This document shows positions 28,101 to 40,100 of a DNA stretch of 64,000 nt, piece by piece; position 1 is the stretch's first letter, and each line of letters opens with the position of its first letter. The notes beneath the pieces were generated by a model. It did no database searches and was not told where the DNA came from. It saw nothing but the letters and a program-made list of their open reading frames with translations. Both the position numbers and the translations under genes were made by a program. The DNA is from Pictodentalium vernedei (lineage: Eukaryota > Mollusca > Scaphopoda > Dentaliida > Dentaliidae). The stretch spans positions 62,937,741 through 63,001,740 of the forward strand of contig CM062289.1 in the NCBI GenBank assembly GCA_031216915.1. Reading direction: 5' to 3'.

Positions 28101-31100
28101 CTACAGAAAATCGGCCAAAAACATCTCCACCAACATGTATGGTATATGGAGATTTAATACCCTTGTCTCATTTAAATACCTCGCGTGCGGCTTGATTTTT
28201 AAAAACCAACATCCAGGGATTAAATCTCCATATACCATACATGTCGGCGGAGATCACTTATAGTATCTGTTTATTATATTTGTTTTGTAAACACCCAGTT
28301 TGTTGTGTTCTGCAGAAAATAACTCCTATATTATTTGCACAGTACAGTGGAGCCCTCTTAAATGGATATTTTTATACTAAAACCAATGGCCCAGACTTAG
28401 CTGGTGCAACCTCAATATTATTAAGGGCCAAACACAAATTTTGAACCCTCCAATCCCCCAAATTTGCATACAATACCGAAAATTAAAAGTCCTATCTGGC
28501 CCTCTATACTTTTAGCATGCGCAGTACCCAGGAAGAGACCGGAATTGGCGCCAACATCATTCTTTTGTTTGGCCCAAGTCAGTAAACATTTGAACTGACA
28601 TCTGTGCAATAAATTCTCATTTTTGAAGATGCCAGACATAAATCAATGTTGGTTTCCATGGAATCAACAGTGTAGCAGGATGCTGGAAGTGAATAACGGT
28701 GGTTTTGGATGTTCAGGGCTGTAACTTTATAATTTTTATGTAAAATTATTCATGTTCCCGAATTTTGGGATATTCTTCTGAACGTTGTCATTATAATATG
28801 ACTCCACTGTTGTTTTGTTAGTATTACTTCCCTTCTCTCTCCTGAATCCTCCTGTTATACTCCCAAGCTCTTTTGGCTTTTTTATTGAAGAATTTTTAAT
28901 TAATTTCTTGGGCGTTTAACTTGTAAAACGGAATAGGTATTCTGTTTATCCCTTATGTTTACATCCTTTTCATGACTGTTCAGGACGTTTTGTATTCTTG
29001 CATCTTCTACCAGATGCATTGTTTTTTCTTCATATGAAGATCTAGTTTTGCATCAGGTGGTTGTTGATCGGTTACTGACTTTGGGCCTTTGTTGTGCCCA
29101 TTGTTGGTTAGTTTCTGGTTTTTCCTCTTGACGTTTGTTCAATAGCGTTTTGGATTCGTATTAATTCAGTGTTTAGGTAAAAACAATTATTGTTTTTTCT
29201 ATTAGGATACATATTATATCTTATTCTGGTAGTTTAGCTTTAATTAGTTAGTGCTTGTCCACACCTAGGCTCTATCGGGATGACCTTAGGCTCATGAGGT
29301 CCCCTTGGGGTACCTAATCTTCATTAAAAAGTTTTCGAAAATGTTTTTTAAATTTATATTGAAACTTTTTGTGATTGTCTATGTTATGTATCCTTGTGAT
29401 GATGAAACTATAAAAAGTCGGAACACACATCGGGATGTTCCTTCCACACTGCAACCAGGGTTGGTTGTGGTTATGGCTTCTTCTTCTTACATGGAAGTGC
29501 ACACAAAGGGGATTAGCCTACAAGTTTCTCAACGGGGTGAGATCTGGGGTCAGATTGCGAGTTGGAGAGCGTTCTCCGCTCCGTTAGCAGTCGGGATTGA
29601 CTGTTTTTCTGTCGTGAGAAATCAGTCAGAGCACCCGTCCGAAATGTGCAAGACCGGATGCTCCTTCCACACTTCAGCGTGGGTTGCCTGTTGTTACGGC
29701 TTCCTCTGCTTCGATGAAAAAGCATGCTAAGGGGTAGAAGCCTACACAGACCTTTATTTTACTGGCACGCAGTCGCTCTCACACACCATCGCTCGCGCAA
29801 TTACAATTTGCGCCCAACGATCAATTGTCTGCGTGAAAAAAAGCAGTTACTTTTTTAGTTTACGTCAACGATGTCAGAGTTTCAGAAACTGAGTCTGTCA
29901 ACACTAGGGCCGCCTCGACTATTTGATTAATCAAATAACCGTCATAAGGTGCTATAGTCTACTATTATTTTTCATAGTCGACTATTTTTTTTAGCCGTAT
30001 TCATCATGCCACTGAATGATAATATTGGTCTGCGAGGGACACGTAACATTTCTTAGTACCTGTTATCCTTCGTATTTATTGTTTATATCATGAAAATAGG
30101 CAGTAATTTTGACTTGACCCTTGCATATTATTTCATGAAATGGATGTTGAAATACCTAAACTCTGCTCTGGATGAAGCCATTGTGAACAAATTGTTGATA
30201 ATCCATGTTAATTTTTGCCATTTTAATTTTTAAATCTGATAGATTTAATATCTATGTGGAATTTATTGACACTAAATTTCTGAAAGAATGTCCATACTTT
30301 CAAGTGTTAACATCACGTGACAGTGACTGACACAAAGTTGATTACGTCAATGAGGAATTTCCGGTAAACCATAGTTTCTAGATGACCCAGTTTTCTGGAA
30401 TAAACACCGTGTGCTATATTCCTGGCAATTTTCATCAAGCGACAGTTTCTAGACCCCCAAAATGACCAGACGGTGCTTTGATTTTCACTTGTGTTGTCAG
30501 GATTTTGAACTGCATTTACCTGTACCTCGCTAAATATTCCACTGTATTATGCTTAAAAGTTAGAAATTTAGTGGTAAGAAATTGTAGTGATTGTATCATT
30601 AAACCAATTTGCACTTTATCTCAGTGCTTTAAATTATTATTTCGTAATTGCATCTCCTTTTTCCTTTTTGTGCCCTAAGAGGCATTTTTCCAGTTTGACG
30701 CACCACCAGAGAAACCGCGTGCCTTGGCATCATCTTGGGCTCCCGATGTATAGCGCGCCTGTTTTTTTTTAAAATGAAGGTCTGCCAACAATTTTCTAAA
30801 CAGAACACATGGCGAGGTCTGGAACCAGACCGTGAGCTGAAGAACCCTCTCAGTTCCGACTGTTTCTGCTTCGAGAAACTTTAGTGAGTTGGGACACCCG
30901 TTCACGCTTGTGGTCTGGGATGCTCTTTCCACATGGCAGCCGGGAGCCGGTTGCAGCTATGGCTACTTCCTCTGCTTCATCGATGAAGCACGTTAGACAG
31001 CAGACTAGTTGTTCGACCTCGCAAGTTCATGTTGTTCCACAGAGATGTTCCCAGTCTTCACCACCAAAGTCGGATTAACCTGTAGCTAGTCATTCGCTAC

Positions 31101-34100
31101 ATTTTTATACTGGACATGCGTCGAAAGATCTGGGGTCAGATCTCTGTTCCGTGAGCAGCATATGGTGCAGAAGTGGATAATCGCTGCTCTGCAAGCCTCG
31201 TTCATGGATCTGCTGCCGTAGATTGCACAGCGTAACACAGCATCCCAGTAGTCGCAGGTTCTGCCGTCAACAGTCTCCAGTAGTGAGCTGTCAGACAGTG
31301 CTGGGTTGGTCCAGTCATCTGTACATTCGGAAGATGTTGACCATGTTTTTCAGATGGAACATTCAGATGGTGAGAGGGCTGTGGAGGTTGATTCTCCATC
31401 CCTTACGGAACGGCACATTAAGACTATGAATTTTTATTCATAAGTTCTTCAAATCTTGTTCCATCTGAACAAAAGTCTGCGTTTGCTACACAAAAAAAAA
31501 AACAGCTTAAGGTACCGGGCGAAGGAAAGACGAAGATCTTTCCTTCCCGAATCTTTCTGCTCAGGTGTTGAAGGCCTTTGGTCCGATTAATGACGCCTCC
31601 CTTGGCTTAGCAATAGTATAAGAGAGGCAATGATCTATTCCTTGCAAATAGAAGATCGATAGCTCATAGTTAGGCTGAGACAGCTGTCTTGTTTGGAATA
31701 GAGCCATGAGAAGGAATAAGTACGTCTTTTCCTTCTCAGTGTTGTATTCCTAAGCGTCAGCGGCATTTAGTGCTATTGTGACACCATAGTAGCCTTATGT
31801 ACTGTTAGAGCAGTCTTTTCTTACATTAGCAGCTAACTTCGTAAGTCTCCATTTAGTGAGCTGTCTAAGGCCACAGGGTAACACACAGATATCTGTCTTC
31901 TCCGATATATGACTTCTAGGCTGTGTTAACTATGCTGAGACCGCAAGCTTTTGGAATAAGGCCGTTAGAAGGAAAGATTATGTTTTCCTTCTCAGTGTGG
32001 TATTCCTAGGTGTCACAGGCAATTAGTCCTATTTTTGTCGCCTTAGTTTGGCTTATGTGAATTAAGAGTCTGTGTTTATATATCATTAGCGGTTAACGTC
32101 ATAATGGCCTCATATATTTTAAGCTTTTTTCTCTTATACATTGCGGCGAATGTCGTAAGTCTTCGTTTAGTGAGCTTTCAAAGGCTGCAGGTGACATAGA
32201 TATTTGTCCTCATGGAGATGAAGACTAATAAGCTGCATTAGATAAGCTGAGACTACTGTCTCTTTGGAATTACAGCCATTAGTTGAGCGGTCCTTTATTC
32301 CTTACCTTGAGCGACTATTGTTTTAAGTATCCATTTAGTGAGCTTTCAAAGTCGCAAGTATCACCAAGATATCTATCTTCACGGAATGAAGACTTGCTAG
32401 CTGCGCTAGCTAATCTGAGACTGCTGTCTCTTTGGAATTAGGACCATTAAAAGGAAAGAGTATGTTGTTTCCTTTTCGGTGTTGTATTCTTAGGCGACTG
32501 GGGCTTTTTGTCCTTTTATTGATGCCTTATAAAAATCAAGTGTGACCCTTTTTCCCTTAACTTGAGTGACTAACGTAAGTCTCCATCTAGTGAGCTTTCT
32601 AAAGTCGCAAAAATTACTCCGAGATATCTGTCTTCATGGAGATGAAGTCTGCTAAGTTTTGTTAGCTAGGCTGAGACCGCTGTCTTTTGGGAATAGAACT
32701 GCTAAAGGAAAGAGTTTGTATTTTCCTTCTCGGTGTTTTCCTTAGTGTCACAGACTTTAGTCTTATTGTTGACACTACAGTAGCCCAGCTAGAATTATGA
32801 GTGGTGTTTTTCCCTATCATTAGCGGCTAGCATTTGTAAGTCTCCTTTAGTGAGTTTCTAGGGCCACAGTTATCTGCCATTTAATTGTCTTCCCGAATTG
32901 GAAGACCTTTAGCTGCTTCAGCCAAGCTGAGACCACTGTCCTATTGGACAAGGTACCATTACATGTGAACAGTTTGTTCTCCTTAGTGGTATTGTTTTTG
33001 TGTTAGTTGTCTGAGGCTTTTAGCCCTATTGATAACGCCATATTAACCTAGTGTGATTAATGAGCATTCTTTCGAATGCCTATAGTTAACTCCTTTTCAG
33101 GATTATATTCCTGCTATAATTGGTACAAGGCACAAGGAGTTCATCTAGGTTTTTATGATCGGGTGCCGGAACATAGTTTTTCGTATCCATTCTATTGTTG
33201 TGGATTAAATTTCCACTTGGTGGATTGGATATCATGTCTATATGGTGTATTATTTGGCGCCATGACTTACTGTCTTGATTTCAAGGGACATGTCGACGCT
33301 GTTTCAGCGGGTATATTCCTTGCAATAGTGCAATGTTCATCATATCCCCTCCGTCCTTAGTGGCATTATGGAGTCGGTCAGACTTGAGGGGGCCCTACAG
33401 TTTCTATACTATTCTAGATAACTAACACTAAAGAATTACGAGTGTCGTGCCTGTTTAGTGTGATTATGCTTGCTTTAAGTAACTATAAGCTATTTAGCTC
33501 ACCTGACTTTTAGTCAGGAGAGTTATAGTGATCACTCACCGTCCGTCGTCCGTGAACGTGGTGTTTGCATCTTCTCCTCCCAAACTGCTGAACCAATTTA
33601 ATTGATATTTGAGATAATAGTTTGTTATGACATCGCAATTTGATTTTGTTCAAATCAAGTTGCCTCGCCCCTTGGTAGGGCCATGCCCAAAAAGTGTGCC
33701 TAAATCTTAAAAAATCTTCTTCTCATGAACCAGTTGTAGCAGAGACTTGATATTAGGTATGCAGCTTCCTTTTGAGGTGTAGACTCAGATTTGTTCAAGA
33801 GAAGTTTGTGGGGCTATATTTGCTGTCGTTATGGGAGGGGCAAGAATTTTTGCCCCACACAAAATTTCTATTTTCCAACCCGAGAGGCAGATTTGAACCA
33901 AATTTGATATGAGGGCTTATTGGGTCATAAGTACTTAATTTATGCCCAAATTTTTTTTCCCGTCGCCCCATGGGAACCGCAGGAGCTAAAAATAGAAAAA
34001 ATTAAAATGCCCATATCTCCAAAACTGTACGGCACTGAGAATTCTTATTTGGTGTGAAGCTTCCTTAGGACCAACAGAATGGAATGGTAAAAAAAAATTG

Positions 34101-37100
34101 CTATCTGTTTTATCATGGGCTATTTTTTGGGGACTTTGAAAAAGTACTGAGTCGGCATTTTTTAACACAGTGGGTAATGGAAAAAAATTTGAGACTACTT
34201 TTCTCCCAAACCACTGCTCCAGAAGCTTTCAGATTTCACATATAACATCTTTGGAAGATTGTTTCACATATTTATTGAAATCAATTCCCTGGGTCCATAT
34301 TTGGGCTCTCTATGGGAGGTCAAATGTTTAAATTAGTGAAGTTTGAGGAATATTCTTCTTCTTCAGATCTACCAATAAGAATCTTTTGATATTTGGTATG
34401 CAGCATCCTTAGGGGGGTGAGATTCAAGTTTGTTCAAGCCAAGTACCTGGGTTCATATTTAGGCTGAAAATTTGGGGTCCTGGTCCGGGAAATTTTTTTT
34501 TGTTTTTTTATGCATTTCGGTCAATTTTAAAACAAAATTTTTTTTTTTTTACACTGAAAATTTGGGGGCCAGGTGGGACTTTGAAAATTTTGGACCAAAA
34601 TCCGGAAATGAGTTTTTTTTTATTTTTATGCATTTTTGGTCAATTTTAAGACACAAAAAAAAAAAAATTTTACCCTGAAAATTTGGGGTCCGGGTGGGAC
34701 TTAAAAAATTTGGGCCTAAATCCGGAAATTAGTTTTTTGTTTTTTTATGCATTTTGGTCAATTTTAAGAAGTGGAAAAAAAAATATTAGTCTGAAAATAT
34801 TTTGTTTGGGACTTCGAAAATTTCCGAACAAAGATAAAAAAAATCTGTTTTTTATGCGTTTATCTCAATTTTGGGATGTAAAATTGCAGGAACTGAAAAT
34901 AGAAGGAAAATTCTGTGTATTGTGTGGGCACAATCGCTTCATCTAGTTAGTATATGCTTTTCTTAGGAGGGGCGTATGCAGCTTATTCAAGTCAAGCCCC
35001 TGGTTTGATATTTAGACTACCATGTCAGGTGAGCGCCCTCAGGCCCCCTGGGGCCTCTTGTTAGCTGTATTACTCTTTATTGAGAATAGCAGCAGCAGTA
35101 GAGCTTTGGGAATGTAGAGTGAAGTTTCCTTTTCCTGTAGTGAAAAAAGAATTTGTCACTGTTCCAAGCTTTAGTATTACTGCACCGGCCTTACTTATCT
35201 TGTGATTCAAGTAATGCGGGTGAGGGGGGGTTCAATATGATTTATTCGCCAAACCCCACCCCACCCTCCCCTGCCAATATGTTAAGCGGCGATTACAGGG
35301 CAGGATGTAGTTCTCTTCCCGTAAGTCTCATATGCATTCAGTTATATGCATGTCTTTCATTGCTCTTCGATTGGTGGGTGAGCTGTGGTCTAATGGCGAC
35401 ATCAGGGGCGTATCAACTCTTTAGTTGGTTTGCTTCCAGTGGTTGGTCGCTCATAAGTTGTATATGAGCATATGATTCCTGAACAGTAACTGTTCTGGGA
35501 TTCCGAATTCTTTCATGAATACAGTCAGTTGATATTGCTAGTCTTCATGTACATGTGTTGCAGGCATGTCGGTTATCTGGTCGACATTCTCCAAATGTGG
35601 CAATTAGTCAACTCTGAGAAGTTTTGCTCAGAGTTGTCTGCTTTTGTTACGACGTATGAGTCTATTCCTCACGCTAATCACATTAACGTCAATGTTATAC
35701 CTTCAGTTTCCTGGTTAGATTTTGTAATATATATTATTAGGCATACGTATCATTAAACACATTCTCTTAAGTTCTTGCTCTGCTTTAGTATAGAGCCTAT
35801 GAGAATTTTGGGGCTAGTTGGATCAGTTATGGAGTTTCCTACAGGCCTTCTGTGCATACGTTCTCTATTTTTCATTTCATTAGTCGGAGTGGGATATTCT
35901 TTCTCCGAACAGTTATTGGTTTTAATGGACCTAGGGAATTATAAATTATTTGGGGACGGCCCGTGATGTGTTGTTTTATTCGTATCCCGTTCCAGGTTCA
36001 GAATCCAGTCTTCAACCAGAAGCGGTACACAATGGGAATTCCTATTCTCATAGAATTGAACAGTTACAGTTTGGAAGTTCTTGATTAGAATTAATTGTAC
36101 ACCTGAAGGTGGTCATCTGTTGGTTGGCTCAGAAACGTATAAGTTCTATCAGATAACTTTCCATTGGGATTCAGTTGGACAAGTTTAAGGTTGTACATAT
36201 TTATATCACCGATTTTCAACCTATCTACATATTCTGGATTCAGCATACATTTAGAAGCTTGTGATTTTAATAACCCTGATCGCCACAATATAGCCTTGGC
36301 TGCTGATGTGGTGATAAGCACCAATAATGAATAATAATTATTAACTGGGCGCCTTTTAGGCTAATATTTATATATTATTCTGTACCACTTTTTCACTGAT
36401 TCCCTCTTTGTTTTGAAGATTATTCCTTCAAAATAAGTGTGGGGGGGGGGGGGGGGGGCTGTGATTTCACTTTACCTTGTCTGGCCTTATATTAAGTGTT
36501 TAACTATGAGTGAAGCTGTTACTGTCTGTAGATTATTCTGATCTTACACAGCTTGTTACATTATATACGGCGTGTGTTTTGTGGGCATTAGTCTCTCACT
36601 CTCGGACACGCTTTTCCTAATTTTAAGTGTCTTATTCCAGACTAGCCTTAAAATTGGGAGGTCATTACACCCAATTAGCGTAATCATTTATGCTAAGTAA
36701 TAAGGGAATTACTTGGATATTGCACCTTATTTTGGTTGTATGTCTTCTCTATTGTTGTATAGGGAGACATATATGTAATTCCTTAAAGTTTTAATCTCCT
36801 TTTCACCTTGGGAGTTCTAATGCAGGCTAAGGAGCTGAATTTTGGTCTGCTATTCCTTTAAGTCCTAGGCCCTCTGCTTTTTTTACGATTCCGCTAAGTC
36901 TGGGCCATTGATTTTAGTATAAAAATATGATAAATTTAAAGTAATTTGTATATTTTTTATTCTTACCAGTGGCCCAGACGGGGATGACCCTCCCATGAGT
37001 GGGCACTTATACCTCCCTGCTGAGTTATAACATTAGTAGGCACAACTAGGAAGAATGATGTTGGTGCCAATTCCGGTCTCTTCCTAGGTACTGCTCATGC

Positions 37101-40100
37101 GCAAGTACTAAAAGTATGGAGGGCCAGATAGGACTTTTAATTTTCGGTATTGTATGCAAATTTTATGGATTATGTGGGGTTCAAAATTTGTGTTTTGACC
37201 TTAATAATATTGAGGTTGCACCAGCTAAGTCTGGGCCATTGGTAAGTATAAAAAATATACAAATTACTTTAACTTTATCATACCTCTTAATTGAACAACC
37301 CTGTTAATTGAATATAATTTCCCAACACAAAACCATTTACCATACCTCCAGTACAAATTTGACCTATTAATTGAATATAGGTTATAGAATAAACACCTGT
37401 TAATTGAATAAAAATCTTGTAACCTGTGGAGAAATTACCCTGACTTTCCCCAGTTTTCATTTGTTTATAGACCTATTTGGCCTCAGTACATCCAATACAG
37501 GTATTTAATCTGTTATATCTTGCCTGTCAAACAAGATATAATAAAAAAAATGCTAAGTTTATCTCTAGAATACAGGAATGTGACACAGTCCATGTTAATT
37601 TTATACTTCTGTTAATTGAATAATTTTCATTGGCAAAGTGTCTATTTAATTAACAAGGTTCCACTGTATTTATAATTCGAAAAAAGATGTATGGATATAA
37701 CTAAACGCAATTCTGTGTGTGTACTAAATATTATTTGTGAAGTGAAATTATTTTGTCGTTAGGGATTTACTTGTTACAATTTATGTGAGAGTGACCATAG
37801 CCAGGATGTTGAACGTTTTCATTAATATTTAACACTATCATTATGAACTTTGAACTCGTGTATACAGTAAAACCTGTCTTGAGAGACCACTGTCTTGAGA
37901 GACCACCTGTCTTGAGAGACCATATCTGTCAGGCACCGATTGGTTTCACTCTATAATGGACCTGCTATGGGAGACCACCTGTCTTGAGAGACCACCTGTC
38001 TTGGGAGACCACAACAAAGGAATGGTTTTGCGCGCCGAAGGCGTTCAGGGACGGTATGGGGAACAAGCCCCTTTCAACCCTCATTGACTGTAAATGATTG
38101 ATTTTCGCATGTCTAGGCGTGTCAAAGGAGGAGAAGTTTCGGGTACTCGGCAGGTGTCTCCGGTTGTGGTGTGATGGCTTCGTTGACATGCATGGTCGGT
38201 ATGGGGAACAAGGCCCTTGAGAGACCACTGAGAGACCACTGTGACCTGGTACCAACTTGTATTTTTATGCCATAATGGACCTGTCTTGAGAGACTGCCCA
38301 TTTGAAGACTGAAACCATGACAAAAGCTTTTTACCTGTTCTGGAATTGGAAAATCCATTGTGGTAAAACTAACATAATTAAAAGCATTAAAAGCTCTTAA
38401 TTGGGTTTCAATTGCTAACTCATTAAAGATTGAGATGTTCTTATAAGACCCCTGTGAAAAGATTAGGATTATTGCTGAATAAACAATTTCATACATACCT
38501 GAAATGTGACAGATAGGAATAAAAATAAATTTGTGTTGAAAATCTTCTTGTAACAAATTGAAATGGACTGTTATAAAAATTATAAAAATAAATTAGTGTA
38601 GAAAATCTTCAATGAAGATTTTCAACCCTAATTTATTTTTATAATTTTTATAACAGTCCATTTCAATTTGTTACAAAAACTTCATAAAAAAGAACAACTA
38701 CAAAGTAATTACAAAAATGAATTCTTCTCCATTTCTGAATTTGGTGGTTGGTTATTCACTGACTTGAGAAAACCTGAAACCTGTTATGAGAGAGCACCTG
38801 TCTTGAGAGAGAACTTTTTGGCCCAAAGGGCGGTCTCCCAAGACAGGTTCTACTGTATTAATGAGTGTTCAAGTTGAACTTTTTTTTTATTACTTAACTA
38901 TTTTTGGGGGGATATTATCTCAGTACTTCGGCCACACAAAGTAGATCTTCTGTTTCTCAGGCCATTATTTGTGAAATTGCATGCGGGCGAGCGTTTTTTT
39001 ATTTTATTTTTTATTTCAGTAATTTCTTCTCTGCCATCAAAAGTTCATGTTCTTGGTTCAAGTTTTAGGCCTCATAATCTACAGAATAGCATGGGTGGTG
39101 GTGTATTTCATCCCTTGAGTGCAAGAAGGCTTTGCAATGCTAAAGCATTGCAAAGCCTTCTTGCACTCAAGGGATAAATTCATAAATTTTTTTAACTTGG
39201 CCAAGTAAAATATCAGACATAAACCATTTAATTTTTATTTTTTTAAAGTTTAAATTGGTTATAAAAAGAGAGCATGCGGCAGCCAAAAGGACCATGCGGG
39301 AGGGCCTGAGAAACAGATTTTTTATTTTTTTAAGCCTTAAAAAAATATTTTTATGTCTTAACCATCTAACACAATAACATCTGTGTCAAGCGTGGCTGTC
39401 CATGCCATCACAGAAACTGTCACAAAAATATTTGATGGTTATTTTTTTGGAACCAGTATCAACAGATTTGAACACTTGAAAAATCTGTTTGCATTAAAAA
39501 CTAAACAGCTCATAAGAGAAACCAAACAATCCAGAAGAAACCAGGCTAAAATGTCTCAAGTCCGAAATATTTCAATGCCAAAATGTCTCAAGGCAGAAAT
39601 GTGGCATGCTCCAAAGTTTCCCAGGCCGACTTGTGTCAAGTCCAAAATGTCATGTGAGTGCATTGCGCACACTTACCCATGATACCCTGGGCGGTGAAGC
39701 AGTGCTTGTTTATGGTGGTAAACAATGTCTTTTTTACTGAGGGTGGGGAGGGGGGCAGTAACAGTTGGATTGTCAACAGTTTTCGTATGCTAAAATTATA
39801 TGCTGGTCGGACTGGTTGGAACTTACCACGACTTAACACTTCTGTTGCTGGAGAACTTGTATTGGGAGGCAGTAATAAGGAGTAATTTAATTTATACACC
39901 AGCAATGAAATCTCATTTCTCTTGCTGGAGAAACCTGCATGGGTAGCTTGTAATGTGCGTTTAGGAAAAATCAGAACCAAACTGTAAGCTGAGTTTTTCC
40001 CTCCAGAAAAACAAAACTGAAAACCAAACTGCTAATTTCATGACTGTCCATCTCTAGTATGTGTACAAATGATGTATTTTTCAGGGAAACAACATTCGAG

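Larger units (their letters stand above)
28369..37282 (+). mobile_element. Large DIRS-like element without enzyme genes (family B, copy 1)
   Basis: Both ends carry about 200-230 bp of inverted repeat (28369-28564, 37051-37279), with GGCCCAGAC, GCATGCGCAGTACC and GACCGGAATTGGC. Near the right end, an internal segment (36897-36979) is the complement of the left tip followed by the complement of the right tip, the internal complementary region that defines DIRS-type retrotransposons. No RT, RNase H, methyltransferase or recombinase frame is seen in either strand, and the same body recurs in copy 2. So it is either non-autonomous or badly decayed. The body holds tandem arrays, a 1.6-kb Helentron-like insertion and about 2 kb absent from copy 2. 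Confidence 0.78.
28345..37666. mobile_element. mariner-like MITE, copy 3, split by a DIRS-like element
   Basis: The left piece (28345-28365) begins CAGTGGAGCCCTCTTAAATG after TA, and the right piece (37283-37666) begins CCTCTTAATTGAACAACCCT and ends AAGGTTCCACTG before TA (37667-37668). Joined, they match the 430-bp copies at 11938 and 22951. The 8.9 kb between them is the DIRS-like element. Confidence 0.85.

Noticed and set aside
28369-37282. Polinton/Maverick or other large DNA transposon
   Set aside because: Long inverted ends suggested this first, but no polymerase or integrase frame is seen, and the internal complementary region with a short core is specific to DIRS-type elements.
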